Assembly (NCBI RefSeq): GCF_036346295.1
Contig: NZ_CP107819.1
Coordinates: forward strand, 3,782,001-3,846,000
DNA length: 64,000 nucleotides
Source of the DNA: Streptomyces sp. NBC_00536
GTDB taxonomy: Bacteria; Actinomycetota; Actinomycetes; Streptomycetales; Streptomycetaceae
Direction of reading: 5' to 3'
Made by a program: the position numbers and the translations under genes
The notes under the pieces: model-generated
Told to the model about the DNA's origin: nothing
Database searches by the model: none
What the model saw: the letters and a program-made list of their open reading frames with translations, nothing else
Shown: piece after piece, positions 37,253 through 44,937 of the stretch
How positions within the stretch are numbered: position 1 is the stretch's first letter
How the letters are laid out: each line of letters opens with the position of its first letter

Positions 37253-37801
37253 ATGGGGACGAATGGATCGACCGTGCTAGAGCCGTTACGGCAGGGGCTG
37301 CCCCCGGTCGACCCCACGGCTGTCTCCGGGTCCGCCTCCTGCGCTCTGCCCGCCCGCTACGAGGCGGTGCGGGGCGCCCGTTCGTTCACCCGCTCCACGC
37401 TCGCGCAATGGGGACTGGACGACCGTTTCGACGACGTGTCCCTGGTCGTCTCCGAACTCGTCACCAACGCGCTGAGACACGCCCTGCCCGAGGAATCCCA
37501 CGGGACGCACGGGGCGCCGCAAGGGTCTCGCGACTCCCGGGAGTCCCGCGGGGAGCAGGACCCGCCGGTGCGGCTGCACTTGATGCGGTGGAGCACGCGG
37601 CTGGTGTGCGCGGTGCGCGACCCGAGCGAGGACCGGCCGGGGGGCTGTTTCTCACCGGAGCGGACCGAGGAGAACTTCGACCTCGAATCCGGGCGCGGGC
37701 TGTTCCTCGTGGACTCCTACAGCGACAGCTGGGGCTGGCACCCGCTCGCGGGACGACTCACCGGCAAGGTGGTCTGGGCCCTGTTCATGCTCCAGGACTG
37801 A
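37253..37801 (+). CDS. RsbW-like ATP-binding protein (HATPase_c), TTA-containing
   Basis: A 182-residue GHKL ATPase of the anti-sigma-factor kinase type. The N box is DDVSLVVSELVTNALRHA; the G1-like VRDPSEDRPGG and G2 region ESGRGLFLVDSYSDSWGW are readable. An insertion rich in Gly, Ser and Arg (about 84-102) separates the strands. Codon 12 is TTA (37286-37288), so translation should depend on the bldA tRNA. The ATG at 37253 has GGAG at suitable distance. With its XRE and DUF397 neighbours it forms a WhiJ-type locus. Confidence 0.85.
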   Translation: MGTNGSTVLEPLRQGLPPVDPTAVSGSASCALPARYEAVRGARSFTRSTLAQWGLDDRFDDVSLVVSELVTNALRHALPEESHGTHGAPQGSRDSRESRGEQDPPVRLHLMRWSTRLVCAVRDPSEDRPGGCFSPERTEENFDLESGRGLFLVDSYSDSWGWHPLAGRLTGKVVWALFMLQD

Positions 37802-37862
37802 CCCGCCGTAGGCCCGCCACCGGCGCGCCTACGGCCCGTCGGAATATGACCGGTACACACGA

Positions 37863-37903
37863 CACTGGCCGGGAACGATCACTGCGATCGTTCCCGGCCA
37901 GTG
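37863..37903. terminator. Bidirectional terminator with 18-bp perfect stem
   Basis: Arms 37863-37880 and 37886-37903 (CACTGGCCGGGAACGATC and complement) with loop ACTGC, between the convergent ATPase and DUF397 genes. The right arm runs directly into GTGCACGTGCAT, a third occurrence of the locus palindrome. Confidence 0.9.
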
Positions 37904-37957
37904 CACGTGCATGGCTTGATCAGCTGCCCTGTGCCTGTTGCCCGCGGCCCCGTGCCG

Positions 37958-38194
37958 TCAGGCGATGAGGTGGTCGAATTCCCCGTCCTTGACGCCCAGG
38001 AGCAGCGCCTCTATCTCGGCCGGCGTGTAGACCAGCGCCGGTCCGTCCGGGTGACGCGAGTTCCGTACCGCCACATTGCCTCCCGGCAGCTTGGCGAACT
38101 CCACGCACGATCCCTGCGAGTTGCTGTGCCTGCTCTTCTGCCACATCACCCCGTCGAGTGCCGCGGCCGCCATCCCGTTGTACGCGTGGTCCAC
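37958..38194 (-). CDS. DUF397 domain protein
   Basis: A 78-residue protein of the DUF397 family, with the typical sequence WQKSRHSNSQGSCVEFAKL, then VAVRNSRHPDGPALVYTPAE and a C-terminal LLGVKDGEFDHL. DUF397 proteins act with neighbouring XRE/DUF5753 regulators, apparently as partners or antagonists. Its upstream region carries the 23-bp element also found before the ATPase and XRE genes. Confidence 0.92.
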   Translation of the reverse strand: MDHAYNGMAAAALDGVMWQKSRHSNSQGSCVEFAKLPGGNVAVRNSRHPDGPALVYTPAEIEALLLGVKDGEFDHLIA

Positions 38195-38255
38195 AGGAAG
38201 CCCCCGATAGTGCAGATGTCAACTGCACCGGATCATAGCTGTGTTCAGAAACGGC

Positions 38256-38278
38256 TGCATGGGCAGATGCACGTGCAC
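38256..38278 (-). promoter_or_regulatory. Shared WhiJ-locus element, copy 2
   Basis: On the minus strand this reads GTGCACGTGCATCTGCCC followed by ATGCA. It matches copy 1 at 22 of 23 positions and lies 62 bp upstream of the DUF397 start, a plausible operator position. Confidence 0.6.
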
Positions 38279-38295
38279 GGGGCGTGGTCCCTTGA

Positions 38296-40368
38296 TCACA
38301 GCCGGGCGGCCGGTTTCTCCGCGAGGGCCGCCGAGACCTCCTCCAGCGACTCCAGCAGCAGCTCGGCCGTACTGCGCAGCGCCCCGGGGGCCGGGTGGTC
38401 CGGGCCCTCGGGCCCGTCCAGGACGGCCCGGACCGCCTCCCACCCGGGGACCCTCCGCTCCCGTACCGCCCGCGCGCCCTCCTCGGTCGCCGTCCGCAGC
38501 GCCCCGGCGAGCGCCGCCGCACCCGGCACCGGGGCCCGGTCGCGGTCCGGGAAGTGCGCCTCCAGGAGCATCGCGCCGCGTCCCAGCGCGGCCAGCGCCT
38601 CCGCCACGTCGTCGGCGGCCGACCGGGAGATGCCCCGGTGTCGCACCGGCTCCCCGGCGGCCCGCTCCGCCGCCTCCTGCCAGGCAACCCGGGCGTCCCG
38701 GGCGGCCAGCACCGCCTCGCGCACATCGGCCCGGCGGGCGCCCGCCGGATCGGCGTACTGCCCGAGCACCGCCGCCGCGTACCGCCCGGCGGCCGCGAGC
38801 CAGTCGGCGAGCCGGGTGCGCAGCCGCGGGGTCTCCCAGGCCGGGTAGAGCGCGTAGCCGGTCATCGCCAGCAGCCCGCCGACGAGGGTGAGGGCGACCC
38901 GGTCGGGGACGGTCTGGTCCCAGCGCACCCCGCCCATGCCGAGCAGGAAGACGACGTACGCCGAGACGAAGACCTGGGAGACGGCGTACCCCGTGCGCAT
39001 CAGGACGTACATGAGGAAGGCGCTGACCACGGCGAGCAGACCGGAGAGGTACATGCCGGGGTGGGCGAGCTGGACGATGCCGGTGGCGACCGCGACCCCG
39101 ACGAGGGTGCCGCCGAAGCGGGCGACGGCGCGCGCGTAGGTCTGGCTGAAGTCGGGCCGCATCACCATGACGGCGGCCATCGGGGCCCAGTAGGCGTGTC
39201 CGAAGGGCAGCGCGTGCCCGAGCAGATAGCCCGCCGAGGCGACCGCGGTGACCCGCAGCGCGTGCCGCAGGACCGGCGACCCGGGGCGCAGTTCCTCCCG
39301 TACCGCCTTGGCGACCAGCGGGACCAGCCCGGGCAGGGTGGGGCGCAGCATCGATTCCGCGGGATCCGCGGTCCGCCCGGTCCCCGGCTCCGCGGTCTCC
39401 AGTACGTCGTCCAGCAGGGCCGCGAGCCGGCGCGCGGCCCGCAGCGCCGCCCCGTCGAGCAGGTCGGGCGTGTCCGGTGACTTGAGGACGGCCAGGGCGG
39501 GCGCGGGCAGCCGTACGGGCTCCCCCTGCCGGATGGCGTGCGCCGCCGCGTCGAGTACGGACCCGGCGGCGCCGAGCAGTTCGCGCACCCGGGCCCGGGC
39601 GGGCCCCTCGGCCGGCGCCCCCACCGCGGGGTCGGCGAGCGAGGCCAGCACGGGCCGGAGCCGCTCGGCGAGCCCCCGCGCCCCGTGCAGCTCGGCGGGG
39701 CGGCTGCGGGCCTGGCGGCGGGTGACGGTGGCGGCGGCCCGGGCCGCCATCAGCGGCGCGGGGTCGAAGGGCGCGGCCGGATCGTGGCGCAGCCGCCGGG
39801 CGTAGTCGGCCTCGGCGGCGAGCGCGTCGGCCAGGGCGTCGCGCTGGGCGCCCCAGCGGCGGACCGGGAACAGCACGATCAGCAGTGCCTGCACCACCCC
39901 GCCCGCGGCGATCATCGCGGCGTGCCCGGCGGCCTGGGCCACGGAGGTCGGCAGGGTGACCGTCACCAGCATGATCGCCACGTTCCCGGAGGCGATCACC
40001 CCGGCGGTCGGCCCGGCCGCCCAGAGCATCCCGGAGGCGAAGGTCCACAGGGCGAGCAGCGCGAGGAAGGCCAGGGTGTCGGAGGAGCCGACGAGATAGC
40101 CGATGAAGGTGCTGACGGCGAGGGTCAGCCCGGAGGCGAGCGCGAGCACCGGGCGGGGGCGCCAGCTGCGCTGGAAGGAAGCGACGGCCGCCATGAAGGC
40201 GCCGAAGGCGGAACTGGCCGCCGAACCGGGCCCCAGGAAGGTCAGGCCGAAGGCGATGACCAGAGCGAGCCCGGCGCCCGCGCGCAGGGCGATCAGCGGT
40301 TCCAGCCGGGTCCGCTCGACCGTCAGCCCCGATCGGGCGGTGTCCTTCAGGGCCCGGAGCCAGCTCAT
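38296..40368 (-). CDS. FUSC family membrane transporter (aromatic acid exporter-like)
   Basis: A 690-residue protein with two blocks of about five to six transmembrane helices (residues 25-165 and 365-500), each followed by a cytoplasmic region, the FUSC/YccS architecture. Segments such as GHALPFGHAYWAPMAAVMV and FGGTLVGVAVATGIVQL are typical of the FUSC_2 domain. Relatives are linked to export of aromatic acids or lipids. It is transcribed alone toward the DUF397 gene. Substrate is unknown. Confidence 0.88.
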   Translation of the reverse strand: MSWLRALKDTARSGLTVERTRLEPLIALRAGAGLALVIAFGLTFLGPGSAASSAFGAFMAAVASFQRSWRPRPVLALASGLTLAVSTFIGYLVGSSDTLAFLALLALWTFASGMLWAAGPTAGVIASGNVAIMLVTVTLPTSVAQAAGHAAMIAAGGVVQALLIVLFPVRRWGAQRDALADALAAEADYARRLRHDPAAPFDPAPLMAARAAATVTRRQARSRPAELHGARGLAERLRPVLASLADPAVGAPAEGPARARVRELLGAAGSVLDAAAHAIRQGEPVRLPAPALAVLKSPDTPDLLDGAALRAARRLAALLDDVLETAEPGTGRTADPAESMLRPTLPGLVPLVAKAVREELRPGSPVLRHALRVTAVASAGYLLGHALPFGHAYWAPMAAVMVMRPDFSQTYARAVARFGGTLVGVAVATGIVQLAHPGMYLSGLLAVVSAFLMYVLMRTGYAVSQVFVSAYVVFLLGMGGVRWDQTVPDRVALTLVGGLLAMTGYALYPAWETPRLRTRLADWLAAAGRYAAAVLGQYADPAGARRADVREAVLAARDARVAWQEAAERAAGEPVRHRGISRSAADDVAEALAALGRGAMLLEAHFPDRDRAPVPGAAALAGALRTATEEGARAVRERRVPGWEAVRAVLDGPEGPDHPAPGALRSTAELLLESLEEVSAALAEKPAARL

Positions 40369-40491
40369 GGGGCGAGCGTAGCTGCTTTCAGGGTTTCTTC
40401 AGATTTGTACGGACACGTCAGTTGGGGCTTCCATAAGGCGGCCCGACGCCGTTCAATGCCGGTGAACACCATAGGAAAGGTGGGTACGCGC

Positions 40492-40698
40492 ATGCTCAGG
40501 AACGCCATGGAACCCTGGCACCTGGTCGTCCTTCTGGTCGTCTGCCTCCTCGTCTTCGGTTCGAAGAAGCTCCCCGACATGGCCCGCTCCCTGGGCAAGT
40601 CCGCCCGCATCCTCAAGAGCGAGGCCAAGGCCATGCGGGCGGAGGACCAGAGCACCCCGAGCACCCCGAGCACCCCGGGCGAGGTCGCCCCGCACTGA
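40492..40698 (+). CDS. tatA: TatA/E-type twin-arginine translocase subunit
   Basis: A 68-residue protein with one N-terminal helix (PWHLVVLLVVCLLVFG), the FG hinge, an amphipathic helix (SKKLPDMARSLGKSARILKS) and a hydrophilic tail with a Thr/Pro/Ser repeat. This is the TatA fold. It is shorter than most TatA proteins and stands alone without tatB or tatC, so it may be an auxiliary paralogue. The ATG at 40492 was chosen; ATG 40456 in frame would place charged residues before the helix. Confidence 0.85.
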   Translation: MLRNAMEPWHLVVLLVVCLLVFGSKKLPDMARSLGKSARILKSEAKAMRAEDQSTPSTPSTPGEVAPH

Positions 40699-40704
40699 CA
40701 CCCC

Positions 40705-41883
40705 CTACCCCCGCAGCGCCTGCCGACGGTCCGCCCGCCCCGCCGTTCCCACGTGGGCGCGGTCGGCCGCCTCGGTGCCGTCGGTCCACCCCGCGAGGTC
40801 GGTGGCCCCGCGCAGCCGGGTCGTGGTCGTCTTCGGGAACATCTCCTCGGCCCGGGAGCTGACGGCCACGTCGCGGGCCACCAGGGCCGGCAGGTTGTCC
40901 GGCACCTCGGCGGCCGTGTGCTCGGCGGTCTCGGCCAGCCGCTGGCCGAGCCTGCTCGCGTAGGCCAGCAGGAACGACTGCCGGAAGGTCTTGGTCCGCT
41001 TGCGCCCGCCCGCCCGCTGCCCGGCCTCGGCGCGCGTCATCGCCGCCGTGCCCTGCACGAGCAGCGAGGTGTAGAGCAGCTCCACCGACTCCAGGTCACC
41101 CTCGAACCCGACCACCGTCGAGAACTCGAAGGCCGCGTTCCACACCGCCTGGCACCGGTTGGCCCGCGCGACCGCGTCCAGCAGCACCGCTTTGGCCTCC
41201 TCGTACGGCGGCTCCACCCCGATCCGGCAGGCCCCGGGCAGCTGCCCGGACCCCCCGCCCCGCACGGCCAGCAGCGCCTCGTCGACGGTGTGCCGGGCCA
41301 TCAGCTCCTGCGCCTTCGCGCTGAGCGCCTCCGCCTCCTCGGGGAAGGTCGTGGCCTCGGCCTTCGCCAGCAGCGCCCGGATCCGCCCGAGCATCCGCGG
41401 CTCTATGTGCCCGGCCGCCTCCAGCTCCCCCGCCGGATCCCCCGGCAGCGGCCCGACCGGTTCGACGGACGGCAGCCGCACCAGCACCCGCAGCACCTCC
41501 AGCACGCCGGTGGCCAGCGAGAACCGGTCGCACTTCTCCCGCGCGGCCACCCGCTCCGCGTACGCCGCATCCTCGCCCCACCACGCCTGCCCGGCCCCCC
41601 ACCGGGCGGGCAGCCGCTCGTAGCGCCGCGCCTCCCCGGCGATCAGGTCCCCGACGAGCCGCACGTGCCGCTCGTCCAGATCCCGACGCACCAGCCGCAC
41701 CACATCGGCGGGCTGCCAGCCGCGCTCCCAGGCCTGGCGCACGAACCCCTCCCCGCGCGCCAGCAGCTCCTGCCCCACCTCGCCCCACGCGGCGGCGGCG
41801 AGCAGCGACGCACCCGTATCGAGCCCGGTGTCGTCCTGGGCATAAAGCGCCGCGTCAAAGGCACGGTCAACAACATGTTTCAC
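40705..41883 (-). CDS. DUF2786 domain-containing protein
   Basis: A 392-residue protein with the DUF2786 segment near the middle (MLGRIRALLAKAEATTFPEE followed by AEALSAKAQELMARHTVDEA), a putative nucleic-acid or regulatory domain, and a C-terminal helical region with conserved RTKTFRQSFLLAYASRLGQRL. The start is uncertain. GTG 41883 gives VKHVVDRAFDAAL, while the frame continues to an ATG at 41946 that would overlap the divergent gene. Function is not known. It converges on the TatA-like gene with only 6 bp between stops. Confidence 0.8.
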   Translation of the reverse strand: MKHVVDRAFDAALYAQDDTGLDTGASLLAAAAWGEVGQELLARGEGFVRQAWERGWQPADVVRLVRRDLDERHVRLVGDLIAGEARRYERLPARWGAGQAWWGEDAAYAERVAAREKCDRFSLATGVLEVLRVLVRLPSVEPVGPLPGDPAGELEAAGHIEPRMLGRIRALLAKAEATTFPEEAEALSAKAQELMARHTVDEALLAVRGGGSGQLPGACRIGVEPPYEEAKAVLLDAVARANRCQAVWNAAFEFSTVVGFEGDLESVELLYTSLLVQGTAAMTRAEAGQRAGGRKRTKTFRQSFLLAYASRLGQRLAETAEHTAAEVPDNLPALVARDVAVSSRAEEMFPKTTTTRLRGATDLAGWTDGTEAADRAHVGTAGRADRRQALRG

Positions 41884-41944
41884 ACCAACAGCTTGGCACG
41901 CCCCCACCAAGTGCCCGGGACGGCGCCCCTTCGTTAAAACGACC

Positions 41945-42745
41945 ATGCTCTTACTCACCGGCGCCTCGGGCGCCCTGGGCTCCCTCATCGCCCGCAAACT
42001 GTCCCACCACCCCCACACCCGCACAGGCACCCGCACCCCGACCCCCAACCAACGCAAGATCGACCTGGACGCCCCCCACACCCTCGACCTCTCCTCCGTA
42101 AAAACCCTCCTCCTCATCTCGGCGGGCTACGGGGAGGACGACACGGTCATCGCCCGCCACGAGGCGGCGATCGGCGCGGCCGAACGCGCGGGCGTCCGCC
42201 ACATCGTCTACACGAGCCTGACGGCGGAAGGCGACCACCTCCCCTACGCCCTCGCCCACCGCTGGACCGAACGCCGCCTGCGCGACTCCCCGCTCGCCTG
42301 GACCGTCCTGCGCAACGGCCTGTACGCCGAACTCCTGGCCGCCCTCGCCGCCCCCGGCCCCGACGGCCGCATCACCGCCCCCCTGGGCACCGGCACCGTA
42401 GCCGCAGTGGCCCGGGAAGACCTGGCCGACATCGCGGTACGGGTGGCCCTCGACCCCACCCCCCACACGGGCCGTACGTACGAACTGGTCGGCGACCGCG
42501 CGATCGGCGGCGCCGACCTGGCCGCCGCGACGGGCACGACGTACACCCCGACCACCCTGGCCGCCGCCCGCACCGCCCTCTCGGGCCCCGGCTCGGTCCC
42601 CTTCCAGATCCCGATGCTGATCGGCACCTACTCCGCGATCGCCGCGGACTTCCTCTCCACCCCGGACCAGGGCCCCCTCCACACCCTCCTCCAGAACCCC
42701 CCGCGCGACGCCCTGAAGACATACGCAGCCGCTCTCTCCCTCTAA
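41945..42745 (+). CDS. NmrA/SDR-type NAD(P)-binding protein, TTA-containing
   Basis: A 266-residue atypical short-chain dehydrogenase. GASGALGSLIARKL at residues 6-19 is the NAD(P)-binding loop; HIVYTSLTAEGDHLPYALAH and WTVLRNGLYAELLAAL fit the NmrA/quinone-reductase (QorB-like) group. The third codon is TTA (41951-41953), implying bldA-dependent translation. It is divergent from the DUF2786 gene and followed by a 195-bp inverted repeat. The substrate is unknown. Confidence 0.87.
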   Translation: MLLLTGASGALGSLIARKLSHHPHTRTGTRTPTPNQRKIDLDAPHTLDLSSVKTLLLISAGYGEDDTVIARHEAAIGAAERAGVRHIVYTSLTAEGDHLPYALAHRWTERRLRDSPLAWTVLRNGLYAELLAALAAPGPDGRITAPLGTGTVAAVAREDLADIAVRVALDPTPHTGRTYELVGDRAIGGADLAAATGTTYTPTTLAAARTALSGPGSVPFQIPMLIGTYSAIAADFLSTPDQGPLHTLLQNPPRDALKTYAAALSL

Positions 42746-42801
42746 CCCCCGGCAGAGGAGCCCACACACCACCCCCACCCCCACCCACCCACCCCCCAGC
42801 A

Positions 42802-42996
42802 GGTGTGTCCGGGGGCGCGGGAGGGCCGGGGCGGGCGGCTGTGCGTGGGATGCCGGGGGTGTCCCCGCAGGCCGAGCAAAACCAGCACAGCGCAACATCT
42901 CCGACCCCGCGAAGGTTTTGCGAGCCGAGGAGACACCCCCGGCGTCCCGCGTGCAGCCGCCCGCCCCACCCCGACCCTCCCGCGCCCCCGAACACC
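42802..42996. repeat. Long imperfect inverted repeat (82-83-bp arms)
   Basis: Arms at 42802-42883 and 42914-42996 are complementary over most of their length (shared blocks such as CGGGGGCGCGGGAGGG, GGCGGGCGGCTG and GCCGGGGGTGTC) with a 30-bp centre. It occupies most of the 322-bp gap between the NmrA-like gene and the polymerase gene. RNA from either strand could form a very large hairpin. The AAAACC/GGTTTT ends next to the loop match exactly. The rest of the gap is C-rich and shows nothing else. Confidence 0.8.
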
Positions 42997-43067
42997 CCGC
43001 ACCCCGACACCCCCGACACGCCCCGCCCCCGGAACCCGCTGTCAGACCCCGGTGGAACACTCGGACG

Positions 43068-44855
43068 ATGAGCGACCACCCCACCCGGTGGGTGCTGGCC
43101 GAAACCCCGGACGCCCACTGGCAGGCCACCCCGGCCGACGGCCAAGGCCCCCGCATCACCACGCCCACCCCCGGAGAAGCGGTAAGGGCCGCCCCGCAAG
43201 GCACCCGCTGGATCTGGCGCAACACCCAGGCCGTCTACCCCCGCCTGCTCGCCGAGGCCACCGGCACCGGCACCGGCACCGGCACCGGCACCCACACAAC
43301 CATCGAGCGCTGCTACGACATCGAGGACGCCGAACTCCTCCTCCTCGGCCACGAGGGCCGCCTCGGCGAACCCCGTTCCGCGGCCGCCGCCTGGGCCCGC
43401 CTGACGAACTCCCCCGTCCCGCCCGACCCCCCGCAGCGCGCCGCCGAACCCGGCACGCAGTCCTCGCTCTTCGACCCCCGTCCGGCCCCGCTCCCCCTCG
43501 ACGCCCTGCTCGCCGTCTACGCCGACCAGATGCGCCGGCACAACGCCACCGCCCACCCCGACCGCATGCACCTGCTCACCACCGCCGAGTCCGCCGGTTT
43601 CCTCGTCGCCGCCGAGATGAACCGGGCGGGCCTGCCCTGGCGGGCCGATGTGCACCGGGCGCTGCTGACCGACCTGCTCGGCGAGCGGTACGGCGGCGGC
43701 GGGGCCCCGCGCCGCCTCGCCGAGCTGGCCGAGCAGATCTCCGCCGCCTTCGGCCACCCGGTCCGCCCCGACCTCCCGGCGGAGGTCATCAAGGCCTTCG
43801 CCCGCGCCGGGATCAGGCTGAAGTCGACCCGCCGCTGGGAGATCCAGGAGATCGACCACCCGGCCATCGCCCCGCTGCTGGAGTACAAGAAGCTGTACCG
43901 GATCTACACCGCGCACGGCTGGTCCTGGCTCCAGGACTGGGTGCACGACGGCCGGTTCCACCCCGAGTACATCCCCGGCGGCACCGTCACCGGCCGCTGG
44001 GTCACCAACGGCGGCGGCGCCCTGCAGATCCCCAAGGTGATCCGGCGGGCGGTCGTCGCCGACCCCGGCTGGCGGCTCGTCGTGGCGGACGCCGACCAGA
44101 TGGAGCCCCGCGTGCTGGCCGCGATCTCCCGTGACCCGGGCCTGATGGAGGTGGCCGGGCGCCCCGAGGACCTCTATACCTCGATCTCCCGCCAGGGTTT
44201 CCAGGGTGACCGCGAGATGGCCAAGATCGCCGTCCTCGGCGCGGTGTACGGGCAGACCTCCGGCGACGGCCTGAAGAACCTCGCCGCCCTGCGCCGCCGT
44301 TTCCCGCGCGCCGTGGCGTACGTCGACGACGCCGCCCGCGCGGGCGAGGAGGGCCGCCTGGTCCGCACCTGGCTGGGCCGCACCTGCCCGCCCGCGGCGG
44401 GGGCCGGCGCCCAGGAGGAGGCGGGCCTGCCCCAGGAGGCCCCGGACGCGGGGGGCCCGTACGGCGGAGGCTCGTACGCCGGGCGCTCGTCCGGGGGCCC
44501 GTACGCCGGGGACGACACCGCACCGGGCGCCGACGGCTACACGCCCGGCTACGCCTCGTCCAACTCCCGCGCCCGCGGCCGGTTCACCCGCAACTTCGTG
44601 GTCCAGGGCAGCGCCGCCGACTGGGCCCTGCTGATGCTGGCGGCGCTGCGCCAGGCGATCGCCCCGCTCCGCGCCGAGCTGGTGTTCTTCCAGCACGACG
44701 AGGTGATCGTGCACTGCCCGGCCGAGGAGGCGGAAACCGTGGCGGAGGCGATCCGCGCGGCGGGCGACCGGGCCGGCCGGATCGCCTTCGGGGAGACCCC
44801 GGTCCGCTTCCCCTTCACCACAGCCGTGGTGGAGTGTTATGCCGATGCAAAGTAG
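43068..44855 (+). CDS. Divergent family A DNA polymerase (PolA-like)
   Basis: A 595-residue protein of the actinobacterial group annotated as bifunctional 3'-5' exonuclease/DNA polymerase. The polymerase motifs are altered. Motif A reads VVADADQMEPRVLA (Asp341, Glu346, Arg348 kept; canonical DYSQIELR), the O helix reads REMAKIAVLGAVYG (Leu where Pol I has the key Phe), and motif C is QHDEVIVH. The N-terminal exonuclease region lacks a clear DxE motif beyond CYDIEDAE. A Gly/Ser/Tyr-rich insert at about 440-490 splits the palm region. Six-base ACCGGC repeats encode a TG run near residue 65-75. It may act in repair; no partner is evident. Confidence 0.85.
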   Translation: MSDHPTRWVLAETPDAHWQATPADGQGPRITTPTPGEAVRAAPQGTRWIWRNTQAVYPRLLAEATGTGTGTGTGTHTTIERCYDIEDAELLLLGHEGRLGEPRSAAAAWARLTNSPVPPDPPQRAAEPGTQSSLFDPRPAPLPLDALLAVYADQMRRHNATAHPDRMHLLTTAESAGFLVAAEMNRAGLPWRADVHRALLTDLLGERYGGGGAPRRLAELAEQISAAFGHPVRPDLPAEVIKAFARAGIRLKSTRRWEIQEIDHPAIAPLLEYKKLYRIYTAHGWSWLQDWVHDGRFHPEYIPGGTVTGRWVTNGGGALQIPKVIRRAVVADPGWRLVVADADQMEPRVLAAISRDPGLMEVAGRPEDLYTSISRQGFQGDREMAKIAVLGAVYGQTSGDGLKNLAALRRRFPRAVAYVDDAARAGEEGRLVRTWLGRTCPPAAGAGAQEEAGLPQEAPDAGGPYGGGSYAGRSSGGPYAGDDTAPGADGYTPGYASSNSRARGRFTRNFVVQGSAADWALLMLAALRQAIAPLRAELVFFQHDEVIVHCPAEEAETVAEAIRAAGDRAGRIAFGETPVRFPFTTAVVECYADAK

Positions 44856-44876
44856 CGACGCAAAAGAGCCATGCGA

Positions 44877-44908
44877 GGTTCAGAGATGTTTCAGAAATAC
44901 GCTGAACC
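44877..44908. promoter_or_regulatory. Inverted repeat GGTTCAG-N18-CTGAACC upstream of the kinase
   Basis: Two 7-bp half-sites facing each other, centred 45 bp before the kinase start in an AT-richer stretch (TTTCAGAAATAC). It could be an operator or part of a leader hairpin in the 82-bp gap after the polymerase gene. Confidence 0.4.
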
Positions 44909-44937
44909 GATGACCGGGTGAGTGCCACCCTTGTCCC

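Noticed and set aside
42372..44714. 780-codon minus-strand open frame over the polymerase gene
   Set aside because: Glycine-rich shadow; the plus strand encodes clear polymerase motifs.
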